A stretch of DNA of 64,000 nucleotides from an uncultured Eubacteriales bacterium (GTDB lineage: Bacteria > Bacillota > Clostridia > Oscillospirales > CAG-382): assembly GCA_934502885.1 (NCBI GenBank), contig CAKSUT010000006.1, positions 88,616-152,615 of the forward strand, read 5' to 3'. This document shows, one piece after another, positions 40,245-49,356 of this stretch (within the stretch, counting starts at the first letter, position 1; the number at the start of each line of letters is the position of its first letter). The position numbers and the translations under genes are program-made. The notes under the pieces are model-generated. The model worked only from the letters and a program-made list of their open reading frames with translations, was not told the origin of the DNA and searched no databases.

Positions 40245-41515
40245 CAAAGTCAAAACTCACCGCAGTTCTGAAGGACATCGGAGTGGCTCTTCTGTGCATA
40301 GGAATAGCGGTATATGTAATAATACACCTGACGCGCAATTTTTCAAAGCCGATAGAAACCGAACCCGCGATGAAGGTAACTCTCGAGGACTCCTTCAACG
40401 CCGACGGCTACATTCTGCGTTCCGAGCAAACGCTCGAGCTTTCCGAAAGCGGAATTGTCGTGCCGGCAGTCTCCGAGGGCGACAGAGTTTCGGTCGGCAG
40501 CGTGCTTTTTTCGGTATACAGCGGTGAAAACGACTCCGAAACCGAACAGAAAATAAAGGATATCGACGACAAAATAGCAACGCTCACGAAGAGTCTCACC
40601 GAGTCCGGAAACTTCGTCACCGACATTGCAAGGGTTGACGAAAAGATAGAGTCGGGACTCATCGACGTTCTCTACCACACGGCGACAAACTCAATTTCGC
40701 GTGCCGAGGCTCTCACCGACGACCTCCTCGTCAGCATGAACCGCAGAAAGCTCATGACGGGCGGCGCGTCGTCGTTTGACGACAAGATTGCCGAGCTTGA
40801 AAACGAAAAGCTCTCGCTTCAGGGCTCTCTCGAAGGCGTGCCGAAGCGCATATATTCAAAAAAGACAGGTTACTTTTCAGGAAGCATTGACGGTTACGAG
40901 AATATATTCGATCCGAAAAAGCTTTTCGGAATGACAACCTCGGAAATCGCCGATATGCTTTCCTCAGAGCCTGACGAAAAAGTCGTTGAGGGTGCGTCGG
41001 GAAAGATAATCACCGACTTCAAATGGCGCATAATCGTGCAGAGAACCAAGAAGGACATTGTCGGCTTTGACGTCGGGTATGAATATCCGATTATCTTTCC
41101 GAGTTCGGGAAACACCGAAATTTCAATGACCCTTGAGCGCATTATCGCGGAGACCGACGGCAATGACGCGGTCCTCGTCTTCTGCACAAGCTACATGCCG
41201 CAGGGCTTCAATTATACGCGCAAGCAGGAGGTAGAGGTCGTAAGAAAGCGCTACACCGGTCTCGGCGTGCGCAAGTCCGCAATGAGAGTTATCGACGGCA
41301 AAAAGGGAGTTTACATACTCTCGGGAAATGCGATAAAGTTCAAGTACGCCGAAGAGCTTTGCGAGTCGAACGACTACTACATCATCGATGCCGGCACGGC
41401 AAGCTACCTCGGTGCGGACGGCAAGCCGAAGGTATCGGACAATGAGAGACTCTCGCTTTACGACAAGGTCGTCGTTTCCGGCAAGGACATCTACGAAGGT
41501 AAAATCATAGAATGA
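40241..41515 (+). CDS. HlyD-like membrane adaptor protein of the clostridial sepF/ylm region
   Basis: The product has 424 residues with one transmembrane segment near the N-terminus (IGVALLCIGIAVYVIIHL), placing most of the chain outside the cell. Residues ~55-105 form a biotinyl-lipoyl-like half motif (GYILRSEQTLEL, GIVVPAVSEGDRVSVG, LFSVYSG), followed by a helical hairpin and a second beta region. Proteins of this build are annotated as HlyD-family adaptors in Clostridia and often precede yggS-sepF. No partner ABC transporter lies here, so a role with the division or envelope machinery is more plausible than drug export; this is inference. It overlaps miaA by 4 bp. Confidence 0.75.
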   Translation: MTKSKLTAVLKDIGVALLCIGIAVYVIIHLTRNFSKPIETEPAMKVTLEDSFNADGYILRSEQTLELSESGIVVPAVSEGDRVSVGSVLFSVYSGENDSETEQKIKDIDDKIATLTKSLTESGNFVTDIARVDEKIESGLIDVLYHTATNSISRAEALTDDLLVSMNRRKLMTGGASSFDDKIAELENEKLSLQGSLEGVPKRIYSKKTGYFSGSIDGYENIFDPKKLFGMTTSEIADMLSSEPDEKVVEGASGKIITDFKWRIIVQRTKKDIVGFDVGYEYPIIFPSSGNTEISMTLERIIAETDGNDAVLVFCTSYMPQGFNYTRKQEVEVVRKRYTGLGVRKSAMRVIDGKKGVYILSGNAIKFKYAEELCESNDYYIIDAGTASYLGADGKPKVSDNERLSLYDKVVVSGKDIYEGKIIE

Positions 41516-41567
41516 CGCCAACGGCGCATACATTATTTCACATACATTTATTTAAGGAAGTGATTTT

Positions 41568-42338
41568 ATGAGCGATGCACCTCCCGCACGAGACGCTCTT
41601 TTTGAAAACGCAGCAAGGCTGAAAGCCGACGTTGCCGACGCCGCAAGGCTCTCGGGACGAAAACCGGAGGATATAACGATAGTCGCCGCGACGAAAACCG
41701 TGCCGCCCGAGAGGATAAACCTTTTACCGGAGTGCGGAATATTCAACATGGGCGAAAACAGAGTACAGGAGCTTCTCGAAAAGTATGATTACATCGACAA
41801 AGAACGGCTGACTCTCCACTTCATCGGCAAGCTTCAGACGAACAAAGTGAAGTATATTGCCGACAAGGTTGATATGATCCACTCGGTTGACAGCGAAAAA
41901 CTCGCCGAGGAAATAAGCCGCAGGTGCGAAAAAATCGGCAAAGTGATGAAAGTTCTCATCGAGGTGAACATAGGACGCGAGCAGTCGAAGTCGGGAGTTT
42001 TTCCCGAGGACGTTCTGCCGCTTGCGAAAAGTATGCTCGATATGCCGGGGCTTGAGCTGTGCGGTCTTATGGCTATACCGCCGAAAATCGATTATATCAG
42101 CGTAAATGACCCGAATTTCGCCGTAAAATCCGAATGCAACACTTCTTTTCCGAATTATTTTCAAAATGTTAAGCAATTAGCTCTTGACATATCATCAAAA
42201 TTAGACCATAATAGTAATGTGCATAGTGGTATTATGCGGATATTGTCGATGGGAATGTCAGGTGACTACCGCGAGGCAATTCTGAATGGTGCTGATGTCA
42301 TTCGTCCGGGAAGGTATCTTTTCGGCGAGAGACAGTGA
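41568..42338 (+). CDS. yggS: YggS/PLPBP-family pyridoxal phosphate homeostasis protein
   Basis: This is a PLP-binding TIM-barrel protein that buffers intracellular PLP and affects amino-acid metabolism; it has no known enzymatic turnover. The product has 256 residues. The PLP lysine is in IVAATKTVPPE (near residue 46). GENRVQELLEKY, HFIGKLQTNKVKY and EVNIGREQSKSG are classic. The phosphate-binding end is LSMGMSGDYREAI and GADVIRPGRYLFG. AAGGAAG precedes the ATG. Between about 42090 and 42290 the coding sequence becomes visibly more AT-rich (GATTATATCAGC, TTAGACCATAATAG), unlike the 5' half. In Firmicutes the gene is often named ylmE and lies with sepF, as here. Confidence 0.94.
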   Translation: MSDAPPARDALFENAARLKADVADAARLSGRKPEDITIVAATKTVPPERINLLPECGIFNMGENRVQELLEKYDYIDKERLTLHFIGKLQTNKVKYIADKVDMIHSVDSEKLAEEISRRCEKIGKVMKVLIEVNIGREQSKSGVFPEDVLPLAKSMLDMPGLELCGLMAIPPKIDYISVNDPNFAVKSECNTSFPNYFQNVKQLALDISSKLDHNSNVHSGIMRILSMGMSGDYREAILNGADVIRPGRYLFGERQ

Positions 42339-42375
42339 ATGCAAGTTTATATTTAATATATATGGAGGATTTATC

Positions 42376-42819
42376 ATGGGACTCTTAGACAATTTCATGC
42401 GCCCGCCGCAGCCCACAACTATTCCGGAGAACGATTACGAGCCGGATCTTAATGATACCGATTCGTATAACGATTCCGGACTCTCTCTCGATCCCGCTCC
42501 TTCCAACACCTCCCTCTCTTCCGGTGCCCCCATCGAAATGAGAGTCGAGAGACCGAAGAGCTACGAAGAGGTAGGCCCTATCGCAGACCACCTTCTCGAG
42601 AGAAAGACCATTCTTCTCAACCTTGAGGCTGCCGACAAGGAAACGATAAGAAGACTTATCGATTTTCTCACGGGTGTTGCTTACGCAATAGGCGGTGACA
42701 TCAAGAAGATAGCAAAGAGAACTTACGTCGTTACCCCCAAGAACGTTGACGTTTCCGGCGCTGACAATCAGTCCTCCGGCACCGAGACACAGGAATTCGA
42801 CGAAAACGCAGAGGCGTAA
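42376..42819 (+). CDS. sepF: cell division protein SepF
   Basis: SepF is a membrane-associated partner that bundles FtsZ filaments and helps anchor the Z ring. The product has 147 residues. The N-terminal MGLLDNFMRPPQ amphipathic segment serves as membrane anchor. A Pro/Ser/Asp-rich linker runs to about residue 55. The C-terminal SepF domain then has RPKSYEEVGPIADHLLERKTI, INLEA-like LLNLEAADKETIRRLIDFL and GVAYAIGGDIKKIAKRTYVVTP. GGAGG lies 7 nt upstream of the ATG at 42376. It sits between yggS and yggT in the conserved ylm order. Confidence 0.95.
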   Translation: MGLLDNFMRPPQPTTIPENDYEPDLNDTDSYNDSGLSLDPAPSNTSLSSGAPIEMRVERPKSYEEVGPIADHLLERKTILLNLEAADKETIRRLIDFLTGVAYAIGGDIKKIAKRTYVVTPKNVDVSGADNQSSGTETQEFDENAEA

Positions 42820-42852
42820 ACCTTTTTCCGAACTTTTCCCGGTCGGCAGAAT

Positions 42853-43119
42853 ATGACTTCTCTTTTCTATATTTTTTCTTCATTTGTACATCTGCTTCTG
42901 ACAGCTCTCAGCTTTGCGATGTTTCTGCGTGCGATTCTTTCGTGGCTGCCGCTTGACGACGGCAACCCGGTCGAGGATTTTCTGTACGCGATAACCGAGC
43001 CGCTTATTTACCCGGTGCGCTGTGTTCTCGAGAGATTTGATTTCGTCTCGGAATTTCCGATTGACATTCCGTTTTTCGTGACGATGATAATTCTTTCAAT
43101 GTTGTCCGGACTTTTTTGA
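42853..43119 (+). CDS. YggT family membrane protein
   Basis: The product has 88 residues. Two transmembrane helices flank the conserved cytoplasmic/extracellular loop ILSWLPLDDGNPVEDFLYAITEP, LIYPVRCVLERF. The YggT (YlmG in Bacillus) family is a standing member of the sepF neighbourhood and has been linked to envelope or nucleoid organisation, without a firm biochemical role. The start is supported by alignment of the N-terminal helix; no strong ribosome binding site is visible. It lies 33 bp after sepF. Confidence 0.88.
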   Translation: MTSLFYIFSSFVHLLLTALSFAMFLRAILSWLPLDDGNPVEDFLYAITEPLIYPVRCVLERFDFVSEFPIDIPFFVTMIILSMLSGLF

Positions 43120-43236
43120 CTCTCCCGGCGTTGTCTCCCGAAACGGGCAAAAAGGCAACGCTTGGGGAGGTGTGCCGATTTTTCGGCAAAACCGCGCCCT
43201 TTTCGGTGCGGACGGCGGTAAAGCGGAGGTGAGAGC

Positions 43237-44031
43237 ATGAGCGGACACGGAAACGACAAAGCGGAAAGTGAGAGCAAGCTTTCGGCAAAGATATTCGACC
43301 TTGCCGAAAGAAGCGAACGCACATCGGCTCCGCTTTTTACGAAGTTTCTGCGCGAAGAGGAGAAAGCGTTTCTTCTACCGCGTCTCGAAGCAAGCGTATA
43401 CCGCGAAAGCTTTGTGTTTTTCGGCGGCTTTGACGGTGCGGAGCGTACCGTTCTCGGACTTTTCCCGGAATATCTTGCACCTTTTGCAAAGGAGACTCCC
43501 GGCGAATATTTTCCCGTAACGCCGCTTCGTATATCGCTTTCCGGCTACAGGGAGCTTACCCACAGGGATTTTCTCGGCGCCATGCTCTCTCTCGGAATAT
43601 CCCGTGAAACGGTCGGCGACATTTACATTGCCGACGAAAAAACGGCGTATGCCGCAGTGTACGACACGGTCGGAGCTTTTCTTGCCGAGGAGCTTACCTC
43701 AGTGGGAAGAGACGGCGTTTCGTGTGCGGTGACGGACTTTTCATCACTGCCGAAGCCAGAGCGCAAATTCGAGGAAATAACCGACACGGTTGCGTCGCTG
43801 AGGCTTGACGGCGTTGCGGCGTCGATACTGTCGATTTCAAGAGACAAAGCCGAAAGGCTCATATCGTCGGGTGCGGTAAGCGTAAACCACGTCGAGGTGT
43901 GCGAAAAGAGCTTCGGACTCTCGGAGGGCGATCTTCTCTCGATAAGAGGAAGCGGAAGATTTCTTCTGTACAGTGCCGGAACGCTCACGAAAAAAGGAAG
44001 AATACGCATCGTTGTGCGAAAATTTATCTGA
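43237..44031 (+). CDS. ylmH: YlmH-family S4-domain RNA-binding protein
   Basis: The product has 264 residues. The N-terminal ~180 residues form the YlmH domain (AKIFDLAERSERTSAPLFTKF, PLRISLSGYRELTHRDFLGAML, VGDIYIADEKTAYAAV). The C-terminus is an S4 RNA-binding domain (SRDKAERLISSGAVSVNHVE, LSIRGSGRFLL). YlmH has been connected with ribosome quality control and ribosome-associated peptidyl-tRNA in Firmicutes. Here it lies in its usual place between yggT and divIVA. GGAGGTGAG precedes the ATG at 43237. Confidence 0.93.
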   Translation: MSGHGNDKAESESKLSAKIFDLAERSERTSAPLFTKFLREEEKAFLLPRLEASVYRESFVFFGGFDGAERTVLGLFPEYLAPFAKETPGEYFPVTPLRISLSGYRELTHRDFLGAMLSLGISRETVGDIYIADEKTAYAAVYDTVGAFLAEELTSVGRDGVSCAVTDFSSLPKPERKFEEITDTVASLRLDGVAASILSISRDKAERLISSGAVSVNHVEVCEKSFGLSEGDLLSIRGSGRFLLYSAGTLTKKGRIRIVVRKFI

Positions 44032-44059
44032 CCCAAAACCCAAACAAGAGGTGATTGCA

Positions 44060-44647
44060 TTGAAAAAACCAAGCGAAATATCCGCAGCGTCTTTCAAAAA
44101 AGGCATAAGCGGTTACAGTACGACAGAGGTTGACGAGTACATCGACTACTTCAAGGCGTGCTATGATGAACTCTATGCGGCATTCGAGACCACCGAGGAA
44201 AAACTCCGCATTGTGGCGAGTACCCTTGCCGAAATTAAGGCGAAGGAAAACTCCGTTGACACCATGATTGCCGAAGCCAAGGAAATTTCCGCCGCTTTGG
44301 TGGAGCACGCAAATGAGGAGTCCGCCAAAATAATCTCCGCCGCCGAAACACGTGCAAAGGAGATAAACGACGCCATGAGCGCAAGCTGCAAGGAGACTCT
44401 GGCGCAGTTCGGCGAGAAGTACGAGGCAGAGCGTCAGAAGCTCATCGAGACCGAAAAGAAAGCTCAGGAATTCCGTGCATCTCTCCTTGAGGCATACAAA
44501 AAACAGCTGGGACTTCTTTGCAGCACAATCCCGTCAAACGACGAAGCGCCCGAAGAAAGCGTTCCCACCGTCGAGGATTTCAAGGCGGCGGCGACCGAAA
44601 AGTTCAAGGAGAAGGCTTCCGCAGTCAGCTCCGAGCATAACGGCTGA
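44060..44647 (+). CDS. divIVA: DivIVA-family cell division/polarity protein
   Basis: DivIVA is a coiled-coil protein that senses negative membrane curvature at septa and poles. The product has 195 residues. The N-terminal membrane-binding motif is KKPSEISAASFKKGISGYSTTEVDEY, and long heptad-rich helices span residues ~30-155. The start is the TTG at 44060, 6 nt behind AAGAGGTG; the frame extends further upstream into ylmH, but that portion shows no DivIVA similarity. It is 28 bp after ylmH. The acidic tail resembles that of clostridial homologues. Confidence 0.88.
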   Translation: MKKPSEISAASFKKGISGYSTTEVDEYIDYFKACYDELYAAFETTEEKLRIVASTLAEIKAKENSVDTMIAEAKEISAALVEHANEESAKIISAAETRAKEINDAMSASCKETLAQFGEKYEAERQKLIETEKKAQEFRASLLEAYKKQLGLLCSTIPSNDEAPEESVPTVEDFKAAATEKFKEKASAVSSEHNG

Positions 44648-44894
44648 AACAGTCGCAAAGTACGGTGAAACGCCGCAGAGGCAGTTTCTCAAATTTACAT
44701 ATTACGCAGTAAACGGTGCGGAAAGGGCGGAACCCGAAGAGAAATGTTCCTCCCCGACCGTTTTGCCGTTTGACGAAAGGGACTTGACGCTTAAATGTGC
44801 GCATGGGTCTTTTTCGTAAGACGGTGAACACTGTCATTTTGGGTGTGCGGAGCTTTCTCGGCACGTCTATCACACGAAAGGAATGGACATTACC
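44648..44894 (+). other. 247-bp gap before ileS; no convincing T-box
   Basis: A hairpin GAAACGCC-GCAGA-GGCAGTTTC lies at ~44666-44687, and a sequence AGGGCGGAACCCG at about 44725, faintly recalling the T-box motif AGGGUGGNACCNCG. The critical U that pairs with the tRNA CCA end is a C here, one base is missing, and no specifier loop or terminator was found. No promoter or gene could be supported either. Confidence 0.4.
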
Positions 44895-47711
44895 ATGGCA
44901 AAAGATTACTCAAAATCGCTCAACCTTCCGAAAACCGAGTTCCCCATGCGTGCGGGACTTCCGCAGAAAGAACCCGTAATTCAGGCGAAGTGGGAGAGCG
45001 AAAACTTATATAAGTCTATGCTTGAGCTTAACCGTGACAATGAGAGCTACATTCTCCACGACGGTCCTCCCTTCTCCAACGGCAACATTCACATGGGAAC
45101 CGCAATGAACAAGGTGCTCAAGGATTTCATCAACAAATCAAAGTCCATGCAGGGCTTTAAGACTCCTTACGTTCCCGGCTGGGACAACCACGGTATGCCC
45201 ATTGAAAGTGCGATTATAAAGAAGAACAAGCTCGACCGCAAGAAGATGTCGGTATCCGAGTTCAGAAGCGCGTGCCACAAGTTCGCAGAGGACTTCGTTC
45301 AGCTTCAGATGGCGTCCTTCAAGCGTCTCGGCGTTATAGGCGACTGGGAACATCCCTACCGCACCATGGATCCCTCCATGGAGGCGAAAGAGGTTGAGGT
45401 TTTCGGTGAGATGTTCAAGAACGGCTACATCTACAAGGGACTCAAACCCGTATACTGGTGCCCCAACGACGAAACGGCTCTTGCGGAAGCGGAAATAGAG
45501 TACGCAGATGACGAGTGTACTTCGGTATACGTAAAGTTCGCCGTAAAGGACGACATGGGCAAGCTTGCAGGCGTGTGCGACCTTTCCAAGACCTACTTCG
45601 TAATCTGGACGACCACAATCTGGACTCTCCCCGGAAACATGGCAATAGCTCTTCATCCCCGTGACAGCTACGCCGTTGTAAAGGCAGGGGACGAATACTA
45701 CATCGTTGCCGAGGCTCTCGCCGAAAAGACGATGAAAGAGGGCAAGATTGAAAACTACGAAATAATCAAGACCGAACCCGGCTCATTCTTCGAGTACATG
45801 AAGGCGGCTCACCCGTTCCTCGACAGAGAAAGTCTTGTATGCAATGCGGACTATGTCACCATGGACAGCGGTACAGGCTGCGTTCACACCGCTCCCGGCT
45901 TCGGTGTTGACGACTACTTCACCGGTATGCGCTACGGCATTGAAATTCTCGTTCCCGTTGACGACAGAGGATATCAGACCGAGGCGGCAGGCAAATTCGC
46001 CGGTATGCGTTACGACGAGTCAAACGAGGCTATCTACAAAGAGCTTGTCGAGGACGGCAGTCTCTTCGCCTCCGAAAAGATTTCGCATCAGTATCCGCAC
46101 TGCTGGAGATGCAAGAAGCCGATTATCTTCCGTGCAACGCCGCAATGGTTCTGCTCGGTCGAGGCGTTCAAGGACAAGGCGGTAAAGGCTTGCGAAAACG
46201 TCGAATGGCTTCCCAAGTGGGGCGGAGACAGAATGGTCTCTATGATAAAGGAGAGAGCCGACTGGTGCATCTCCCGTCAGAGACACTGGGGACTTCCCAT
46301 TCCCGTCGTATACTGCGACAAGTGCAAGAAACCGATATGCACCGACGAGACAATCGCAAGCATATCCAAGATATTCGGCGAAAAGGGCTCAAACGCATGG
46401 TTTGACCTCGACGCAAAGGATCTTCTCCCCGAGGGCTTCGTATGCCCCGAGTGCGGACACACGCACTTCACCAAGGAAACCGACACTCTCGACGGCTGGT
46501 TCGACTCCGGTTCGACTCACTTCTCCGTACTCGCAAGAGACGGCATGAGATGGCCCGCAGATATGTACCTTGAGGGTGCGGATCAGTACAGAGGCTGGTT
46601 CCAGTCCTCTCTTCTCACCGCTGTAGGTGCAAAGGGCGAGGGTGCGCCGTACAAGACGGTACTCACGCACGGCTGGGTCGTTGACGGCGAAGGCAAGGCA
46701 ATGCACAAGTCTCTCGGAAACGCAATTGCCCCCGAAGAAATAATCAAGGTGTACGGTGCGGACATTCTCCGTCTGTGGGTTGCTTCGAGCGACTACAGAG
46801 TTGACGTCAGAGCCTCCGACAACATTTTCAAGCAGCTCTCCGAGTCGTACAGAAAGATAAGAAACACAATCCGTATTCTTCTTGCGAACCTCGGTACTGC
46901 CGAAACCGATTTCGATCCCGATAAGGATATGCTTCCCTATGAGAAGCTTTACGATATAGACAAGTGGATTCTCTGCCGCCTCAACACTCTCGTTAAGGAC
47001 GTCACCGACGCTTACAACAGCTTCGAGTTCCACATAATCTATCATGCGGTTCACAATTTCTGCACGATAGACCTCTCCAAGCTCTATATCGACATCACAA
47101 AGGACAGAACCTACGTTGAGGAAAAGGACGGTATTCCCCGCCGCAGCGCACAGACTGCAATGTATATCATCCTCAATTCTCTCACACGTCTTATAGCGCC
47201 TATTCTCTCGTTCACGGCTGAGGAAACCTGGAGCTTCATGCCTCACACCGACGAAGACAACGCCGAAAGCGTATTCCTCAACCACTTCCCGAAGTTCGAG
47301 GAGAAGTACAACGACACTGCTCTCGAGGAACGTTGGGACAGACTCTTTGCGGTTCGAGACGACGTTATGAAGGCTCTTGAGCTTTCCCGTGCAAACAAGG
47401 TAATCGGAAAGTCGCTTGACGCAAGCGTTACGATTTACGCTGACAACGCTCCCGAGGTAAAGGCTCTCTTCGAGGACTTTGCCGACGAGCTTAAGACCGT
47501 ATTCATCACCTCCAAGGTAACAATCGCAGGCGGAAACGCTCCCGATGGCGCATTCACCGAGACCGAAAGCGGTATTGCGGTGGTCGTTGCCGAAGCGGAC
47601 GGCGTTAAGTGCGACAGGTGCTGGTTTGTCACCGACAGTGCCGAGGACGACGACGAGGGAGGACATCTCTGCCCGAGATGTGCGGCTATCCTCAAAAAGA
47701 TTGGTTTCTGA
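44895..47711 (+). CDS. ileS: isoleucyl-tRNA synthetase
   Basis: This enzyme charges tRNA-Ile. The product has 938 residues, full length and bacterial type. The HIGH-region motif is PFSNGNIHMGTA (near residue 62) and the KMSKS-like loop is GKAMHKSLGN (near residue 604); both are the variants common in Clostridia. The CP1 editing domain (TTIWTLPGNMAIALHP) and the C-terminal zinc ribbon (CDRCWF...CPRCAAIL, near residue 905) are present. The ATG at 44895 is preferred; an in-frame ATG four codons upstream abuts the AAAGGA site. The ATG chosen has a somewhat long 12-nt spacing, so the first choice remains slightly uncertain. It follows divIVA as in many Firmicutes. Confidence 0.96.
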   Translation: MAKDYSKSLNLPKTEFPMRAGLPQKEPVIQAKWESENLYKSMLELNRDNESYILHDGPPFSNGNIHMGTAMNKVLKDFINKSKSMQGFKTPYVPGWDNHGMPIESAIIKKNKLDRKKMSVSEFRSACHKFAEDFVQLQMASFKRLGVIGDWEHPYRTMDPSMEAKEVEVFGEMFKNGYIYKGLKPVYWCPNDETALAEAEIEYADDECTSVYVKFAVKDDMGKLAGVCDLSKTYFVIWTTTIWTLPGNMAIALHPRDSYAVVKAGDEYYIVAEALAEKTMKEGKIENYEIIKTEPGSFFEYMKAAHPFLDRESLVCNADYVTMDSGTGCVHTAPGFGVDDYFTGMRYGIEILVPVDDRGYQTEAAGKFAGMRYDESNEAIYKELVEDGSLFASEKISHQYPHCWRCKKPIIFRATPQWFCSVEAFKDKAVKACENVEWLPKWGGDRMVSMIKERADWCISRQRHWGLPIPVVYCDKCKKPICTDETIASISKIFGEKGSNAWFDLDAKDLLPEGFVCPECGHTHFTKETDTLDGWFDSGSTHFSVLARDGMRWPADMYLEGADQYRGWFQSSLLTAVGAKGEGAPYKTVLTHGWVVDGEGKAMHKSLGNAIAPEEIIKVYGADILRLWVASSDYRVDVRASDNIFKQLSESYRKIRNTIRILLANLGTAETDFDPDKDMLPYEKLYDIDKWILCRLNTLVKDVTDAYNSFEFHIIYHAVHNFCTIDLSKLYIDITKDRTYVEEKDGIPRRSAQTAMYIILNSLTRLIAPILSFTAEETWSFMPHTDEDNAESVFLNHFPKFEEKYNDTALEERWDRLFAVRDDVMKALELSRANKVIGKSLDASVTIYADNAPEVKALFEDFADELKTVFITSKVTIAGGNAPDGAFTETESGIAVVVAEADGVKCDRCWFVTDSAEDDDEGGHLCPRCAAILKKIGF

Positions 47712-47803
47712 TTTCGGAAAATACAAACGGCGGTACAGTCGGACTCTCATGGGTTCGGCTTGCCGTGTTTAATGCCATATCGGCTGATAACGAAAGGAAT
47801 TTC

Positions 47804-48328
47804 ATGCTTTCTGCCTTAATTACCATTATTGCGGTCGCACTTGACCAATTCACAAAGGTTCTCGTCAGCCGGAACATGGCTCTCGGCGACACGATACCGA
47901 TAATCAAGGACGTACTCCACATCACCTACGTCGAAAACCGGGGTGCGGCGTTCAGTATGCTCTCGGAGAGCCGCTGGGTCTTTCTCACGTTCTCGACGCT
48001 TGCCATAGCTGCGATAATTTACGTCATGATAAAGTTCCGCCGTGAGCTTTCAAAACTCTCGTCACTCAGCCTTGCGATGGTTCTCGGAGGCGCCATAGGC
48101 AACATGATCGACCGCACCTTCAGAGGCGGCGTGCTTTTCGACGGTGCGGTGGTTGATTTCATCGACTTTCGCCTTATAAATTTCGCCGTATTCAACGTTG
48201 CGGACTCATTCGTGTGCGTGGGAGCGGTGCTTCTCGTACTCTCGGTTATCCTCGACGAAAAGAAAGCGCATGAGAAAAAAACGGCAACGGCAAAAGCGGA
48301 GGAAAACGTAAATGACGGCAACGCTTGA
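47804..48328 (+). CDS. lspA: lipoprotein signal peptidase
   Basis: LspA cleaves prolipoprotein signal peptides after diacylglyceryl transfer. The 174-residue integral membrane protein has four transmembrane segments. Catalytic and conserved blocks are YVENRGAAFSM, GGAIGNMIDR, and VVDFIDF with FAVFNVADSFVCVG, which supply the two Asp residues. The C-terminus is a charged tail. ATG at 47804 has AAAGGA 7 nt upstream. Its 3' end overlaps the next gene by 17 bp. It serves the several lipoproteins encoded in this window. Confidence 0.94.
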   Translation: MLSALITIIAVALDQFTKVLVSRNMALGDTIPIIKDVLHITYVENRGAAFSMLSESRWVFLTFSTLAIAAIIYVMIKFRRELSKLSSLSLAMVLGGAIGNMIDRTFRGGVLFDGAVVDFIDFRLINFAVFNVADSFVCVGAVLLVLSVILDEKKAHEKKTATAKAEENVNDGNA

Positions 48329-49319
48329 CGATAACTTCACGCTTCCGCCCGTCACCGACGCAGACACCGACGACATACTCGACGGTGAGGAAAAAAGTGC
48401 GGCTGCCGCTTCCGGAGGCAGGCTTGACAAGGTTATTTCCGAGAGCTTTGACGGTATTTCACGTGCCGCCGCCGCAAAGTACATTGAGGACGGCAGAGTC
48501 TTCGTTGACGGAGTTGTCTGCACGTCGAAGTCGGTAAAGGTTGGCGAAAGAGCAAAGCTCACGGTGACAGTGCCGTTTCCGACGGAGTGCCGTGCCGTAC
48601 CGGAAAATATACCGATTGATATCGTGTACGAGGACGGCGACATACTCATCGTAAACAAGCCGAAAGGAATGGTGGTTCACCCGGCGCCCGGAAATTACAC
48701 CGGCACTCTCGTGAACGCTCTTCTGTATCACTGCTGCGACGGTCTTTCGGGCATTAACGGCGTTATACGTCCGGGAATCGTACACAGAATAGACAAGGAC
48801 ACAAGCGGCATTCTCGTCGTCGCAAAAAACGACAGGTCGCACACGGTTCTTTCCGACATGATAAAGCGACACAACTTCAAGCGCATATACAAAACGCTTC
48901 TCATCGGCACACCGAAAGAGCCTTGCGGCACGGTGAATGCCCACATCGGCAGAAATCCCGCCGACCGCAAAAAAATGGCGGTTGTTAGTGCGTCGTATCC
49001 CGGTGCGAGAGAGGCGATAACGCACTACCGTGTAATCGAAAGCTTCAAGGGATTTTCGTTTTGCGAGATGAAGCTTGAAACGGGGCGCACACACCAAATA
49101 AGGGTTCACATGGCGCACATCGGTCATCCCGTCGTCGCCGACCCTCTCTACTCTCCCAAGGACGGCAAAAACCGTTTCGGTGAGAGCGGACAGTTTCTCC
49201 ATGCGGAGGTTTTGGGCTTTAAGCACCCCGTAAGCGGCGAATACATGGAATTTTCCGCTCCACTGCCCGAGTATTTCGAAAAAGCTCTTGCGGTTCTGCG
49301 GAGTGAGTCCGAGCGGTAA
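48312..49319 (+). CDS. RluD/RluA-family pseudouridine synthase
   Basis: The product is a 335-residue 23S rRNA pseudouridine synthase. An N-terminal S4 domain (GRLDKVISESFDGISRAAAAKYI) is followed by the catalytic domain: VNKPKGMVVHPAPGN, HRIDKDTSGILVVAKN with the nucleophile Asp, and GRTHQIRVHMAHIGHPVVADPLY. The order S4-catalytic and the length match RluD (U1911/1915/1917), often named ylyB next to lspA in Bacillus. The start lies inside lspA (17-bp overlap) with GGAGG upstream. The extra ~30 acidic N-terminal residues are unusual. Confidence 0.93.
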   Translation: MTATLDDNFTLPPVTDADTDDILDGEEKSAAAASGGRLDKVISESFDGISRAAAAKYIEDGRVFVDGVVCTSKSVKVGERAKLTVTVPFPTECRAVPENIPIDIVYEDGDILIVNKPKGMVVHPAPGNYTGTLVNALLYHCCDGLSGINGVIRPGIVHRIDKDTSGILVVAKNDRSHTVLSDMIKRHNFKRIYKTLLIGTPKEPCGTVNAHIGRNPADRKKMAVVSASYPGAREAITHYRVIESFKGFSFCEMKLETGRTHQIRVHMAHIGHPVVADPLYSPKDGKNRFGESGQFLHAEVLGFKHPVSGEYMEFSAPLPEYFEKALAVLRSESER

Positions 49320-49356
49320 TTTCACAAGCGAAACATGAAAGGATAATTCTTACCAA

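Noticed and set aside
44648..44894. T-box riboswitch upstream of ileS
   Set aside because: Only a weak look-alike of the T-box motif (AGGGCGGAACCCG); the U that pairs with tRNA A76 is C, and stem I, specifier loop and terminator were not found.
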